Of a DNA stretch of 64,000 nt, positions 44,475 to 52,813 are shown one piece after another (the stretch's first letter is position 1; each line of letters begins with the position of its first letter). Both the position numbers and the translations under genes were made by a program. The notes under the pieces were generated by a model. It was not told the origin of the DNA and ran no database searches. It was given only the letters and a program-made list of their open reading frames with translations. Origin of the DNA: an uncultured Lactobacillus sp. (GTDB taxonomy: Bacteria > Bacillota > Bacilli > Lactobacillales > Lactobacillaceae); NCBI RefSeq assembly GCF_910589175.1, contig NZ_CAJURR010000001.1, positions 60,366-124,365 on the forward strand, read 5' to 3'.

Positions 44475-45317
44475 TTATTGTCCAATTAGTTGCTGGAAAT
44501 CGCTAACTAGTTTTTGAAAAGTTGCATTTAAGTTCTGCATAAATTCGTTTTGATTATTTTTCATTTGATCTAATAATGAATCGGCCTGATTTGGATTTTG
44601 TTTGATTTGGTCGATAGTAGAGCCCAATTGATCAATTTGATTTTGTAAGGCTTGATTATTAGCAGCATTATTTTTCAATTGTTCATTTTCAGTTTTGATT
44701 TGGTTTAATTGGTTTTGTAATTCTTCTTTATTTTGATCCTGCTTATAGGTATTAATGGCACTTTGCAACTCTTTATTTTGTTGCATTAATTGCTTGTTTT
44801 GTTCAGACAGATTATCTAATTTACTGTTAGTATTATTGAGGGCATTACTTTGAGCTTGCTCATTTTGAACTGTATCATTATGAGCTTGACAAGCTGAAAT
44901 ACCAAAAATGATGGCAATTAATAAAACAAGCACTCCAAGAACAATATATACTATCTTTTTCTTGCCTTTCTTTTTAGGACTAGCAGGTTTATTAGAAGAA
45001 GTATATTGTGCTGGTTTTGTGGGAGCTGGTTGAGGAGTAGGGGAAGAATCAACTACATTATTTTTATCCGTTACCCAGGCTTGAATTTTCTTGGTCGCAT
45101 ATTCATTATTAGTGCCAATTGCGGTGATAATTACTGGATATACTCCTGCTTCAGACCGGTTAACAGCCTTTTTATTTATACTAAGATTATCATTTGAAAT
45201 AAGATGGCCATTTTCTGTAACTGTAAGTTCCAATTGAGAGATTATTTCTTGATTGGTCAGATTTTGATTAAGAGGCCAGGTAATTGAGTCTACTCTGGTG
45301 TTGATTTGTAGTGTCAT
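44475..45317 (-). CDS. Membrane protein with N-terminal Ig-like domain and C-terminal coiled coil
   Basis: The 280-residue protein has no signal peptide. Residues 1-85 look like a bacterial Ig-like beta domain (ITWPLNQNLTNQEIISQLELTV, GVYPVIITAIGTNNEYATKKIQAWV). A Pro/Ser/Lys-rich linker (about 90-120) precedes one membrane helix (KKIVYIVLGVLVLLIAIIFGI, about 124-144), then a long Gln/Asn/Leu coiled coil to the end. Basic residues before the helix predict the Ig domain inside and the coiled coil outside, which is unusual. SD AAAGGA precedes the ATG. Function unknown. Confidence 0.7.
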   Translation of the reverse strand: MTLQINTRVDSITWPLNQNLTNQEIISQLELTVTENGHLISNDNLSINKKAVNRSEAGVYPVIITAIGTNNEYATKKIQAWVTDKNNVVDSSPTPQPAPTKPAQYTSSNKPASPKKKGKKKIVYIVLGVLVLLIAIIFGISACQAHNDTVQNEQAQSNALNNTNSKLDNLSEQNKQLMQQNKELQSAINTYKQDQNKEELQNQLNQIKTENEQLKNNAANNQALQNQIDQLGSTIDQIKQNPNQADSLLDQMKNNQNEFMQNLNATFQKLVSDFQQLIGQ

Positions 45318-45463
45318 ATCTAAATTCCTTTGAAAAACTTTAGTCTATTTAATTATACTAATAAAATTCACTTAGAGAAATTAATTAACAGCAGTAAAAT
45401 AAAACTTAAACAATTATAAATTATAGAAATAATATAATTAAAATTATGTAAAATGGAGAAGAA

Positions 45464-45904
45464 ATGAAAAGATCAGAAGCTGTGACTTTAACCAATATGT
45501 GTATGATAAAAGATAAAGATAAAATTTTAGTTCTAAATAGGACTGATCCTATTTGGCCTGGTTTAACTTTTCCAGGCGGTCATGTCGAATCTCATGAAGC
45601 TTTTCATGACTCAGTCGTTAGAGAAATAAAAGAAGAGACGGGATTAGAAATTGAGGATCCGCGCTTAGTTGGAGTAAAGCAATTTTTTGATCATAATGAT
45701 GAACGCTATCTTGTATTTTTCTATGTGGCTACTAAGTTTACTGGTATATTAAAAGCTTCCGATGAAGGAGATTTAACTTGGATGACCAGGGAAGAAATAG
45801 AAAAAGCAAAATTAGCATATAATTTTGACCATGATTTACCAATCTTTTTCGATGAAAAGTTAAGTGAACATATTTTAGATGGAGATAGAGACCAGACTTA
45901 TTAA
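45464..45904 (+). CDS. Nudix hydrolase, 8-oxo-dGTPase-like
   Basis: The 146-residue protein contains the complete Nudix box GGHVESHEAF...REIKEETGLE (G-x5-E-x7-REUxEExGU) at about 43-65. It begins EAVTLTNMCMIKDKDKILVLNRTD, as in MutT-like enzymes that hydrolyse nucleoside diphosphates linked to another moiety, such as oxidised nucleotides. The substrate cannot be read. SD GGAGAAG lies directly upstream. It ends at a bidirectional terminator. Confidence 0.9.
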   Translation: MKRSEAVTLTNMCMIKDKDKILVLNRTDPIWPGLTFPGGHVESHEAFHDSVVREIKEETGLEIEDPRLVGVKQFFDHNDERYLVFFYVATKFTGILKASDEGDLTWMTREEIEKAKLAYNFDHDLPIFFDEKLSEHILDGDRDQTY

Positions 45905-45934
45905 AAAAAGACATTCGATTTGAATGTCTTTTCT
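45905..45934. terminator. Bidirectional terminator
   Basis: AAAAGACATTC pairs with GAATGTCTTTT over a five-base loop; A-rich on the left and T-rich on the right, serving the Nudix gene and the - strand lipoprotein gene. Confidence 0.85.
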
Positions 45935-45935
45935 A

Positions 45936-46580
45936 TTAGTCTTGAGTATTTTCAGTTGAGCTAGTTGACTCAGAGTCATTATTTTGACTAGCAGGCGTTT
46001 CTGTTTCCTTGCTTGAACTTGAAGAAGATTCAGATGAAGTAGTAGAAGATGATGAAGTATTTGAATTTCTCGAGTTTGAACTATTTGTAGCAGAACTTTG
46101 AGTACCTGTACTTGCGTTACTGTTAGTAGTCCAGCTGTTATCAAAGTAATAGTTAGGTTGAGGATTATAATAACTATAATTGCGACGTGGAATAGTATAG
46201 AAAGATGTACCAAAGTTAGATTTTGGTAGGGTACTGCTTGCCTTATGTTCACTGCGTTGAATAGGTAAAGTAGTACTTGATGAACTAGAACTTTGGTTTT
46301 CAGAACTAGATTGATCTTCTTTATTTTGGAGACTATCTAGTTGATCATCCATCTTAGTGTCTTCATCTTTTTTCTGATCAGTCTTATATGATTTTTCCTT
46401 TTTATTGTCTTTATTTTTAGGTTTCTCTTTTTCAACTTTTTTATGAGATTGCTTATGAGAAGACTGAATAATGGCATAGTCTGCTGCAGAAGATTTATGT
46501 TTTGGTTCAACCAAGTTGTTACGACAACCTGCAAGTAATAAGAGACTACAACTTAAAGCACCAACGATTAACTTTTTCAA
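45936..46580 (-). CDS. Ser/Asn-rich lipoprotein of unknown function
   Basis: The 214-residue precursor has a short Lys-start signal peptide with lipobox LLAGC (residues 14-18). The mature part is low-complexity: Lys-rich, then Ser/Thr/Asn-rich with a Tyr/Pro/Asn-rich centre (RRNYSYYNPQPNYY). I chose TTG at 46580 because GGAGG lies eight bases before it; an ATG 15 bases further up contains this SD in its own codons. No domain is recognised. It is probably a surface-exposed, membrane-anchored protein. Confidence 0.7.
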   Translation of the reverse strand: MKKLIVGALSCSLLLLAGCRNNLVEPKHKSSAADYAIIQSSHKQSHKKVEKEKPKNKDNKKEKSYKTDQKKDEDTKMDDQLDSLQNKEDQSSSENQSSSSSSTTLPIQRSEHKASSTLPKSNFGTSFYTIPRRNYSYYNPQPNYYFDNSWTTNSNASTGTQSSATNSSNSRNSNTSSSSTTSSESSSSSSKETETPASQNNDSESTSSTENTQD

Positions 46581-46799
46581 ATTAACTTCCTCCATTTAAA
46601 ACTTCTTTTATTATAACTAAATTTATTAGTATAAAACAGTAAAATTGAGTATTGATAAGAAAGTATTTGAAAAACAACATATTATCTTTCAAGTTTGGGA
46701 GCTCAAAGTACATATTTTTTCTAGAAAAGATATAATAGATATGTAGTGAATTAATTTGTTAAATTTATTTTTAGATAAAGATGTTGGAGGTCAGTTTCT

Positions 46800-47201
46800 A
46801 TGTATGATCTTGAAGACGTTTTAATGAAATCTTTTAGAGAAGATAATGGCATTAGTTCGGCATTTTCAATTGAACCGGTTGATGATAATGAATATCGTGT
46901 TTCAACTAATGTGGTTGATGGCTTGAACGATACTATTCACTTTTATTTAGTTGTTTATCCTAACGGAACCTATGCCTTGAATGATCGCGTGTTTACGGCA
47001 CAAATGATTGATGATAATATCGGGAGTTTCGCAAGCATTGCCAGTGATGTGGCACGTTTAGCTAGTGAATTTGGTGTATTATTAGATGAGCGCGGGGAAC
47101 TAACACGTGACTATATTAATGCTCGCGATCTTAGAAATGAAGTAAACAACTTTACTCAATTATTAAATCGAGTAGTTGAATTTGCTCAAATTCATAGATA
47201 A
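46800..47201 (+). CDS. Small acidic protein of unknown function
   Basis: The 133-residue protein (DLEDVLMKSFREDNGISSAF... YALNDRVFTAQMIDDNIG... NFTQLLNRVVEFAQIHR) has no signal peptide or membrane helix. Its order of elements (helix, beta-rich part with a lND/tDD turn, helical C terminus) resembles the following DUF1828 gene, so the two may be distant paralogues; this is a visual inference. SD GGAGG lies nine bases before the ATG. It has its own terminator. Confidence 0.7.
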   Translation: MYDLEDVLMKSFREDNGISSAFSIEPVDDNEYRVSTNVVDGLNDTIHFYLVVYPNGTYALNDRVFTAQMIDDNIGSFASIASDVARLASEFGVLLDERGELTRDYINARDLRNEVNNFTQLLNRVVEFAQIHR

Positions 47202-47214
47202 TTTAATTACAAGA

Positions 47215-47250
47215 GAAGAAGCTGAAAGCAGAAGCTTCTTTTTTTTTGCC
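47215..47250 (+). terminator. Terminator between the two small acidic genes
   Basis: AGAAGCT pairs with AGCTTCT over a short loop, followed by a run of eight or more T. Confidence 0.75.
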
Positions 47251-47289
47251 TAATTAAGTTATAATTTGAATAAAAACAAGGAGAGAACT

Positions 47290-47670
47290 ATGAAAAATTC
47301 TGAAATAGAGTTAATTGAGCAAAATGCTATGAATTGGTTAAAAGAACATATTCATTTTATAAAAGCTGGCTCAGACATTGAGGTAACAACACCCTTAATT
47401 GGTGCATATGGGGACTTAGTATATTGCTGGATTGAAAAAGAAGATGATTACTACCGCATTACTGATGATGGAGGAACTTTATTTAAGCTTGATCCCGGTC
47501 AAGAAAATATGGATTTACTTGAAGAAGCAATGGATATTGTAATTGGAGCTGGTTTTGAATTTGATGAAGAGACTTTAGAAATTTACCAAGTGGTAGATCA
47601 AGACGATATCCCAGCTACACTTAATGATCTGACTCAGTTACAGGTTGCTTTGACTTATTTAGCCAGCTGA
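47290..47670 (+). CDS. DUF1828 family protein
   Basis: The 126-residue acidic soluble protein has DIEVTTPLIGAYGDLVYCWIEKEDDYYRITDDGGTLF, the core of DUF1828, a family seen in mobile-element and defence contexts and in lactobacilli, without established function. ATG at 47290 follows AAGGAG; a longer TTG start at 47266 would include the SD. It follows a possible distant paralogue. Confidence 0.78.
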   Translation: MKNSEIELIEQNAMNWLKEHIHFIKAGSDIEVTTPLIGAYGDLVYCWIEKEDDYYRITDDGGTLFKLDPGQENMDLLEEAMDIVIGAGFEFDEETLEIYQVVDQDDIPATLNDLTQLQVALTYLAS

Positions 47671-47742
47671 TAACTTTCCCATCATAATTAGGCTTTGAAG
47701 CATATGTTTTTTGTTTTTAAAATGCCTATGATATAAATAATG

Positions 47743-47756
47743 TGAAAGCGCTAATA
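47743..47756 (+). promoter_or_regulatory. Possible cre (CcpA) site
   Basis: TGAAAGCGCTAATA fits a loose catabolite-responsive-element pattern (TG-N-AA-N-CG-N). It lies about 70 bases upstream of the TATAAT at 47829-47834 that precedes the Rib-domain gene. Weak evidence only. Confidence 0.25.
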
Positions 47757-47828
47757 ACGCATATTTCTTAAAATATTACAAAGAATGTAAAAAATATCTT
47801 AATTTGTAACATTTTTGTAAAACTACGG

Positions 47829-47834
47829 TATAAT
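47829..47834 (+). promoter_or_regulatory. -10 element of the Rib-domain surface protein gene
   Basis: Perfect TATAAT, 57 bases before the start codon, with TTGTAA at 47804-47809 as a possible -35 (19-base spacer). Confidence 0.45.
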
Positions 47835-47890
47835 AAAAGTAAATAAAACAGCAAGCTGAAGTATAGCTTACCTTGCTGAGGAGCGTGATT

Positions 47891-48733
47891 ATGATGAGAA
47901 AAATTAAAAAGAGAAGTATCATTACAAGTTTGGGTGCAGCTGCAATGTTGGCATCTTTGAGTGTAGGTGGAACTGCTTTTGCAGCAAGTACTGATAGTAG
48001 CACCGCAACTACTGATCAAGCTAAGACTTATCAAACTCAACTTGAAGAACATAAGAATTTACAAGCCTATACTAACCCATTAACTGTACAAGCTTTAACT
48101 ACTACTAAGGGTGTTTTACCTGATGCAACAAGTGGTATTTCTAATTGGAGTCAGGTTCCAGCTGGAACAGTAGCTGCTTGGGATAATAAGCCTGAAGTTA
48201 ATAAGGCCGGAACTAGTTACGGAACAGTTTATGTTACTTTCCCAGATGGTTCTAGATCAAGATTAGCAGTTTACGTAACAGTTAAAGATAGTGCAGCTAG
48301 TCAAAGTAGTGAGAATACAAATACTACTTCTTCAGATAAAAACTCTTCAGCTGCGGTAGCATCAAAGTCAATTGCTAAGAGCTCACAAGTAGAAAGTGAA
48401 GCTAAGACTTCTGCCAAAGACACTGCTAATGATACTGAAAAGTCAACTACTGTTGAGAAAACTGATAAAGATCAAGCAGCAAAATCCAGTTCTAAAGCTA
48501 ACAAAGATGTAGTTGTGAAGGATTTAGGATCAACTACTGTTACTGAAAAAAATGTTAGTGTTGTAAGTAACTCAAAGGATAAGGACAAGAGTTCAAATCC
48601 AATTTCTGTTGCTACTCGCTTACCTGAAACTGTGGCTAAGGCTACTAATCCATTTGTAATAATTTGTGGTGCATTAATTGCAGCCGTAAGTGGTGCAGTA
48701 ATTTGGAGTAAAAAATTAAAGAAGAGAAATTAA
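47891..48733 (+). CDS. Rib-domain cell-wall surface protein with LPETV sorting signal
   Basis: The 280-residue precursor has a signal peptide (RKIKKRSIITSLGAAAMLASLSVGGTAFA, cleavage after AFA), one Rib/alpha-like domain (PDATSGISNWSQVPAGTVAAWD, GTSYGTVYVTFPDGSRSRLAVYVTV), a Ser/Lys/Asp-rich wall-spanning stalk, and a C-terminal sorting signal: LPETV, hydrophobic helix, SKKLKKRN tail. The motif is LPETV rather than LPxTG. Sortase would attach it to peptidoglycan. ATG at 47891 follows GAGGAG by seven bases. A single Rib repeat is short compared with the large adhesins of the group. Confidence 0.85.
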   Translation: MMRKIKKRSIITSLGAAAMLASLSVGGTAFAASTDSSTATTDQAKTYQTQLEEHKNLQAYTNPLTVQALTTTKGVLPDATSGISNWSQVPAGTVAAWDNKPEVNKAGTSYGTVYVTFPDGSRSRLAVYVTVKDSAASQSSENTNTTSSDKNSSAAVASKSIAKSSQVESEAKTSAKDTANDTEKSTTVEKTDKDQAAKSSSKANKDVVVKDLGSTTVTEKNVSVVSNSKDKDKSSNPISVATRLPETVAKATNPFVIICGALIAAVSGAVIWSKKLKKRN

Positions 48734-48739
48734 TAGATA

Positions 48740-48781
48740 ATAAAAGAGGTCGAAAAACTGATTTTTTCGACCTCTTATTTT
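48740..48781. terminator. Strong bidirectional terminator
   Basis: A perfect inverted repeat of about 15 bases (AAAGAGGTCGAAAAA with TTTTTTCGACCTCTT), followed by ATTTTTA, between the convergent surface-protein gene and a small - strand gene. Confidence 0.85.
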
Positions 48782-48909
48782 TATTTCTCTTTATTTTTAT
48801 CCTTATCTTTGCTATTTTGAGCTTTTTTCTTTTTAGGATCATCTGGCAAGATAGCAAATTTATCAAGCATTTTTTCTAATTGATTATTTTTTTCAAAAGT
48901 TAAACCCAT
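48781..48909 (-). CDS. Small 42-residue charged protein
   Basis: A short - strand gene with a good SD (AAAGGAG, seven bases before ATG 48909). The peptide runs MGLTFEKNNQLEKML, DKFAILPDDP, then a tail of almost only Lys, Asp, Asn and Glu. A defined N-terminal amphipathic part plus a charged tail, a clean start and a terminator on each side argue that it is real. It may correspond to a small conserved family of streptococci and lactobacilli (SPJ_0845-type), but that is from memory only. Function unknown. Confidence 0.65.
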   Translation of the reverse strand: MGLTFEKNNQLEKMLDKFAILPDDPKKKKAQNSKDKDKNKEK

Positions 48910-48962
48910 CTCTTTAGCTCCTTTGAATTAAGATAAGTGAATTATACCCCATAACTTTAACT

Positions 48963-49000
48963 AAAAAAAGTAAGCTGCATCTTATAAGCAGCTTACTTTT
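48963..49000 (-). terminator. Terminator of the amino-acid permease gene
   Basis: AAAAAGTAAGCTGC pairs with GCAGCTTACTTTTT. It lies just past the - strand permease stop, its - strand T run formed by the left A tract. Confidence 0.8.
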
Positions 49001-50352
49001 TAGTTTTTACGCCTTAATTTAGCTAAAAAGTCTTCATGTTCTTTTTCTAACTTTTCATCCTTATCAATAAAGAAGTAGCAGGCAGCCGCAATTACTGCCA
49101 CCACAGCTCCTAAGAGGAGAGTCTTAGGGGTAAAGTTAGTAACCATATAACAAGAAATAATTAAAGCAATAATTGGAATAGTGTATTTTCCAGGTAGTGA
49201 AAATCCATGCGTTGGATATTCATTACTATGCTTGAATTTAATAACTGCCAAAATTGATGGTACATATTGAACAAAGGATGCTAAAACTGTACATGAAACG
49301 AGGAATAGATAACTTTGAGTAGCTAAGGCTCCTGAAAGAACAGCGGTAAAAATGATACCAACCCAAGGTGCATCATGTTTATTTTTCTTACCAATCCATT
49401 TAGGAAGCATCCCATGTTCGGTAGCAAGGGATGCAATAAGTGAAGGGGTATTAAATGAAGCACTAAAGGCAACTCCAAAGATTGAAATTAACATTCCGAC
49501 AATCATAAAAGCAAAGCCCCATTGGCCAACACCAGTCTTTAGAGCACTAGCTAATGGATTAGAATAACTTCCTAGTTTTTGCCCACTTAAACCAATGGCA
49601 ACTAAAAGCATCAAGCAATCTAGAATTGTCACACTAGTCATTACTGCAATTAAAACCCGTGGAATATTCTTTTCTGGATTATTCATTTGCTTTGCAGCAA
49701 TTGGAATAAAGGAAAAGCCAGTAAATAAGTAAAAAATTGGTGTGAAAGCATCCCCAAAATGTTTAAAGAATGGTCCAACACCGGTTAAAGCTGTATGTGG
49801 AATTACTGGCGTAAAGTGAGCTTTCTTAATAAAGAAGGCTCCCACAATAATGAAGACAAGTAGTGTAATAATCTTAGCTGCAGCTGAAATATTATTAACA
49901 ATTTTTACCCACGATCTACCAAAGAAATTAATAATTGAAAACAGTAAAATTAAGAAGATAACTCCACTAATGTAGACTGCATTATTTTTAAAAATAGGTA
50001 GAAAACTCTTTAAGATGGTTAATAAAGCAACTACTTCAGCAGAAAGAGTTGTACATCCTAAAAACCAAGTAAAAATACCTAGTTCATAACCCGAGAAACG
50101 CCCAAAAGCATTATAGGAATAAAGCCAAGCGGCTCCGGATTGTGTGAAACGGCTGGATAAGTCAGCATAGCATAAAGCAATCATGCTGACAGTGACAGCA
50201 GTACAGAGAAGAACAAGAATAGCTGTTAGGTTCATGTAACGATAAATTACAGAAGGTAGCAGGAATGTTCCTGATCCAATGACTGCATTAATACCTAAGA
50301 AATAGATGGATATAAAGGAAAGCTTCTTAGGTACGGAACTTTTATTAGTCAT
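49000..50352 (-). CDS. APC-family amino-acid permease
   Basis: The 450-residue protein has about twelve membrane helices. It starts LSFISIYFLGINAVIGSGTFLLPSVIY, with the GSGTF substrate/sodium-site segment of APC transporters, and has a basic C-terminal tail. The family imports or exchanges amino acids or amines; substrate unknown. SD GAGAGG lies before the ATG. It is a single-gene unit with its own terminator, divergent from the next locus. Confidence 0.87.
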   Translation of the reverse strand: MTNKSSVPKKLSFISIYFLGINAVIGSGTFLLPSVIYRYMNLTAILVLLCTAVTVSMIALCYADLSSRFTQSGAAWLYSYNAFGRFSGYELGIFTWFLGCTTLSAEVVALLTILKSFLPIFKNNAVYISGVIFLILLFSIINFFGRSWVKIVNNISAAAKIITLLVFIIVGAFFIKKAHFTPVIPHTALTGVGPFFKHFGDAFTPIFYLFTGFSFIPIAAKQMNNPEKNIPRVLIAVMTSVTILDCLMLLVAIGLSGQKLGSYSNPLASALKTGVGQWGFAFMIVGMLISIFGVAFSASFNTPSLIASLATEHGMLPKWIGKKNKHDAPWVGIIFTAVLSGALATQSYLFLVSCTVLASFVQYVPSILAVIKFKHSNEYPTHGFSLPGKYTIPIIALIISCYMVTNFTPKTLLLGAVVAVIAAACYFFIDKDEKLEKEHEDFLAKLRRKN

Positions 50353-50460
50353 ATTTTTACCTCTCTATCTAATAATATTCTCCTTTATCTATTGTAGTGC
50401 TTTCGCATAGTAAATCTATACGAAATATTCAAAAAAGATAATAAAATTGATTTCAAGCAA

Positions 50461-50488
50461 TTGACTTATTAATAATAAGTAATACTAT
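50461..50488 (+). promoter_or_regulatory. Promoter of the NAD(P)-binding locus
   Basis: TTGACT (50461-50466), 16-base spacer, TACTAT (50483-50488). It precedes a 12-codon frame at 50527 with a strong SD (AAGGAG) and the frameshifted gene at 50620. Confidence 0.5.
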
Positions 50489-50526
50489 GAAATTGTAAGT
50501 GAGGATAGCTAGGTAAGGAGAAAATT

Positions 50527-50565
50527 ATGACTGAGATTATTCAAATTTGCACTGTAGTCAAATAA
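50527..50565 (+). CDS. Tiny 12-codon reading frame (possible leader or remnant)
   Basis: ATG at 50527 with AAGGAG five bases or so upstream opens MTEIIQICTVVK, then TAA. The SD and promoter are good, but the product is very short. It could be the start of a lost gene, or a leader for the frameshifted gene 55 bases downstream. Confidence 0.25.
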   Translation: MTEIIQICTVVK

Positions 50566-50619
50566 ATACGTAGAACTTTTCATTAAAATTATTGATTTTG
50601 TGATGCGAGGAAAATAAAA

Positions 50620-51260
50620 ATGACAAAGATTGCTATTTTAGGTGCTGCTGGTCAAATTGCTCAATTAGTTGAACCATGCTATTAAAGAAGACGGATGTAG
50701 ATATGGTTTTATATTTGCGTCATCCTAATAAATTACATCAAGTTGATGAAAGTCGAGAAGAAATAATCAAGGGGGATGCAAGCAACTTTAATGAATTAAA
50801 TGCAGCTTTAGCAGGTGTTGACCTAGTTTATGCAAACTTGGCTGGCTCAAATATTGAAGATCAAGCTAAAACTGTTGTTAAAGTGATGGATGCCAATGGT
50901 ATTAAACGTTTGATTTGGGTGTCTTCTCTAGGAATCTATGATGAAGTACCTGGAAAATTTGGTGAATGGAATAAGAATATTTTAGGTTCTTACTTAACCA
51001 CTTATCGAGCAGCCGCTGATAAGATTACAGAAAGTGATTTAGATTACACTATTATTAGACCAGCTTGGTTAACTAATAAAGATGAAGTAAATTACGAAAA
51101 GACTGTTGGCGCTCAAACTCCATTTAAGGGAACTGAAGTGTCTCGCTTGAGCGTAGCAGACTATATCGTTAATATAATTGAAAATCCAGAAGAGGATCTC
51201 AAGGCAAATGTTGGTTTAGATAAGTCCGGAACTGAGGGAGATAAGCCAGCCTGGTATTAA
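50620..51260 (+). pseudogene. NAD(P)-binding NmrA/SDR-like oxidoreductase, frameshifted
   Basis: ATG at 50620 opens TKIAILGAAGQIAQLVEP, a Rossmann motif (GAAGQIA), but this frame stops after 21 codons. The remaining protein continues in another frame from 50676 (LLKKTDVDMVLYLRHPNKL... VDLVYANLAGSNIEDQAKTVV... DYTIIRPAWLTN) to 51260. One missing base near 50674 explains it. The homologues are small flavin- or NAD(P)-binding reductases of about 210 residues. If the sequence is correct the gene is inactive. Confidence 0.8.
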
Positions 51261-51271
51261 ATTTAATGAAT

Positions 51272-51306
51272 AAGAAAAAAGAACGGTTTTTAGACCGTTC
51301 TTTTTG
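51272..51306. terminator. Bidirectional terminator
   Basis: AAAAAGAACGGT pairs with ACCGTTCTTTTT over TTTTAG, between the convergent reductase locus and recombinase-like gene, overlapping the end of the latter. Confidence 0.85.
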
Positions 51307-52087
51307 GTGTAAAGGGAGCAAGTTTAAGCTTATCTAGTTGATTGCGATAATAAGTCACGCTTTTACGATTACAGTGTAGGATTTCCATTAATTTCAAGTC
51401 AGAGAGGCTCGGGTCATTTACTTTATAGTAAATATAAGAAAGGCGAAGTTTCCCTGGAGTAAGATCAAAATTTAAAATATCTTTATCTGGAGCAATTTTT
51501 CTAGTTAAAGATGTTAAGGCAGAAATTTGTTTGCCTGTCTTTGTTTGAAAAATAAGAGGATTTTCTTCAGTATTAGTCAGGAGAATAGAGCGATAATTTG
51601 AATTTTTAATTCTTGAAATATTAGCCTTACTTAAATTAAGAAATTGTTTTGGATCAAAGCCATGAGCAATCAAAATTAGAACCTTTTTGCAATCAAGACT
51701 AATTTCAGGCCAAGTTATAATTTCATCAAGCTGATCAATCCAGTCAATACAAATATGAGGGGTTCGATCAAAAGTATAGCCATGTAAGTCGGTAAAAAGA
51801 TAATTTTTAACTAGTTGATGGTCATAGAGAAAAGAAAAATATTTTTTTAAATGGGTGACATACTTATTAATTGTACTAATTGTTTTATTTTGATCTTGCT
51901 CTAAGTGGTCAATAAAGGCGCGGATATCCTGAGCGGAGACATTACCAACGGTTGGCTCTGAATTTGAATTTCGTAAAAAATAGTTCCAAAAATAATAGAT
52001 CGATTGATTAATGGAAGTAAGAGTTCGCGGTGCTAGATTTTGGCTAGTACACCATTGGTTAAAATTTTTTTCGTATGGAAATAACAT
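51290..52087 (-). CDS. Tyrosine-recombinase-like protein with degenerate catalytic domain
   Basis: The 265-residue protein has an N-terminal SAM-like core-binding domain (FNQWCTSQNLAPRTLTSINQSIYYFWNYF... ISTINKYVTHLKKYFSFLY) typical of Xer/integrase proteins. In the C-terminal part the conserved Arg of the first box is missing (LILIAHGFDPKQFLNLSKANI instead of a GxRxxEL pattern), and the HxLR box reads TPGKLRLSYIYY, with Gly for His; a Tyr-rich end (SVTYYRNQL) remains. It is therefore probably not an active recombinase, perhaps a domesticated DNA-binding protein. SD GAGG precedes the ATG. No phage genes are nearby. Confidence 0.72.
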   Translation of the reverse strand: MLFPYEKNFNQWCTSQNLAPRTLTSINQSIYYFWNYFLRNSNSEPTVGNVSAQDIRAFIDHLEQDQNKTISTINKYVTHLKKYFSFLYDHQLVKNYLFTDLHGYTFDRTPHICIDWIDQLDEIITWPEISLDCKKVLILIAHGFDPKQFLNLSKANISRIKNSNYRSILLTNTEENPLIFQTKTGKQISALTSLTRKIAPDKDILNFDLTPGKLRLSYIYYKVNDPSLSDLKLMEILHCNRKSVTYYRNQLDKLKLAPFTPKRTV

Positions 52088-52144
52088 TTTTATACCTCAT
52101 TAACGAAAATGTAATTGTTACTTTAACATAAATACAATTATAAC

Positions 52145-52177
52145 AAAAAAGGTTGGCGAACTTCCAGTCCGCCAACC
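52145..52177 (-). terminator. Terminator of the nucleoside hydrolase-dedA operon
   Basis: GGTTGGCG (52151-52158) pairs with CGCCAACC (52170-52177); on the - strand it is followed by six T (complement of 52145-52150). Confidence 0.85.
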
Positions 52178-52193
52178 AGTCTACAGCAAAATT

Positions 52194-52805
52194 TTACTTC
52201 TTAATTCGAGTTTTGTACCACTTAATTCCAAAGTAAATAAATAGGATTAATAAAAGGGCAATAATTACGAGTGTGTAATCATCAAAGATTCTAACTACCA
52301 CTTGCCAATTCTTTCCCATATAGTGTCCTAAACCAACTAATACACTATTCCAAACTAAACTACCTAAAGTAGTCAAGACGAGGAATTTAGTCCAACCGAC
52401 ATGGGCAATACCTGCAGGAATTGAAATCAAACTTCTAACAACAGGGATGCAACGTCCGTAAAAAATGGCGCCAATTCCATGTTTGTCGAACCAATCAATG
52501 GCTTTTTGAGCATCATCTTTTTTAAATCCTAAAAGTTTAAATAATTTAGTTTCAAGTAATTTTTCAAGTCGTGGCAGCGTTAGGTTACGACTTATTGAAA
52601 ATAAAATAATCGCACCAATAATTGATCCTAAAGTTGAAGCTAGGATAACGCCGATTAGAGTTAATTTAGTCCCACTAACTAAGAATCCTCCAAGGGTCAA
52701 AATCACCTCTGAAGGAATAGGTGGAAAAATATTTTCAACGGCAATTAAAAGAATAATGGCAATATAGCCGAAATTTTCGATAAAGTGTGTTAACCAAATT
52801 GTCAT
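52194..52805 (-). CDS. DedA family membrane protein
   Basis: The 203-residue integral membrane protein begins with LTHFIENFGYIAIILLIAVENIFPPIPSEVIL, the DedA hallmark with Glu and Pro residues in the re-entrant loop, and contains FYGRCIPVVRSLISIPAGIAHV, the conserved Arg-containing block. The family takes part in lipid (undecaprenyl-phosphate) recycling across the membrane. It starts eight bases after the nucleoside hydrolase stop, without a good SD, so translation is probably coupled. Confidence 0.9.
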   Translation of the reverse strand: MTIWLTHFIENFGYIAIILLIAVENIFPPIPSEVILTLGGFLVSGTKLTLIGVILASTLGSIIGAIILFSISRNLTLPRLEKLLETKLFKLLGFKKDDAQKAIDWFDKHGIGAIFYGRCIPVVRSLISIPAGIAHVGWTKFLVLTTLGSLVWNSVLVGLGHYMGKNWQVVVRIFDDYTLVIIALLLILFIYFGIKWYKTRIKK

Positions 52806-52813
52806 TTATATAT

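Noticed and set aside
45875..46252. A 125-codon Leu/Ile-rich - strand frame within the lipoprotein gene
   Set aside because: It overlaps the lipoprotein in another phase; the low-complexity Ser/Asn codons create the open frame.
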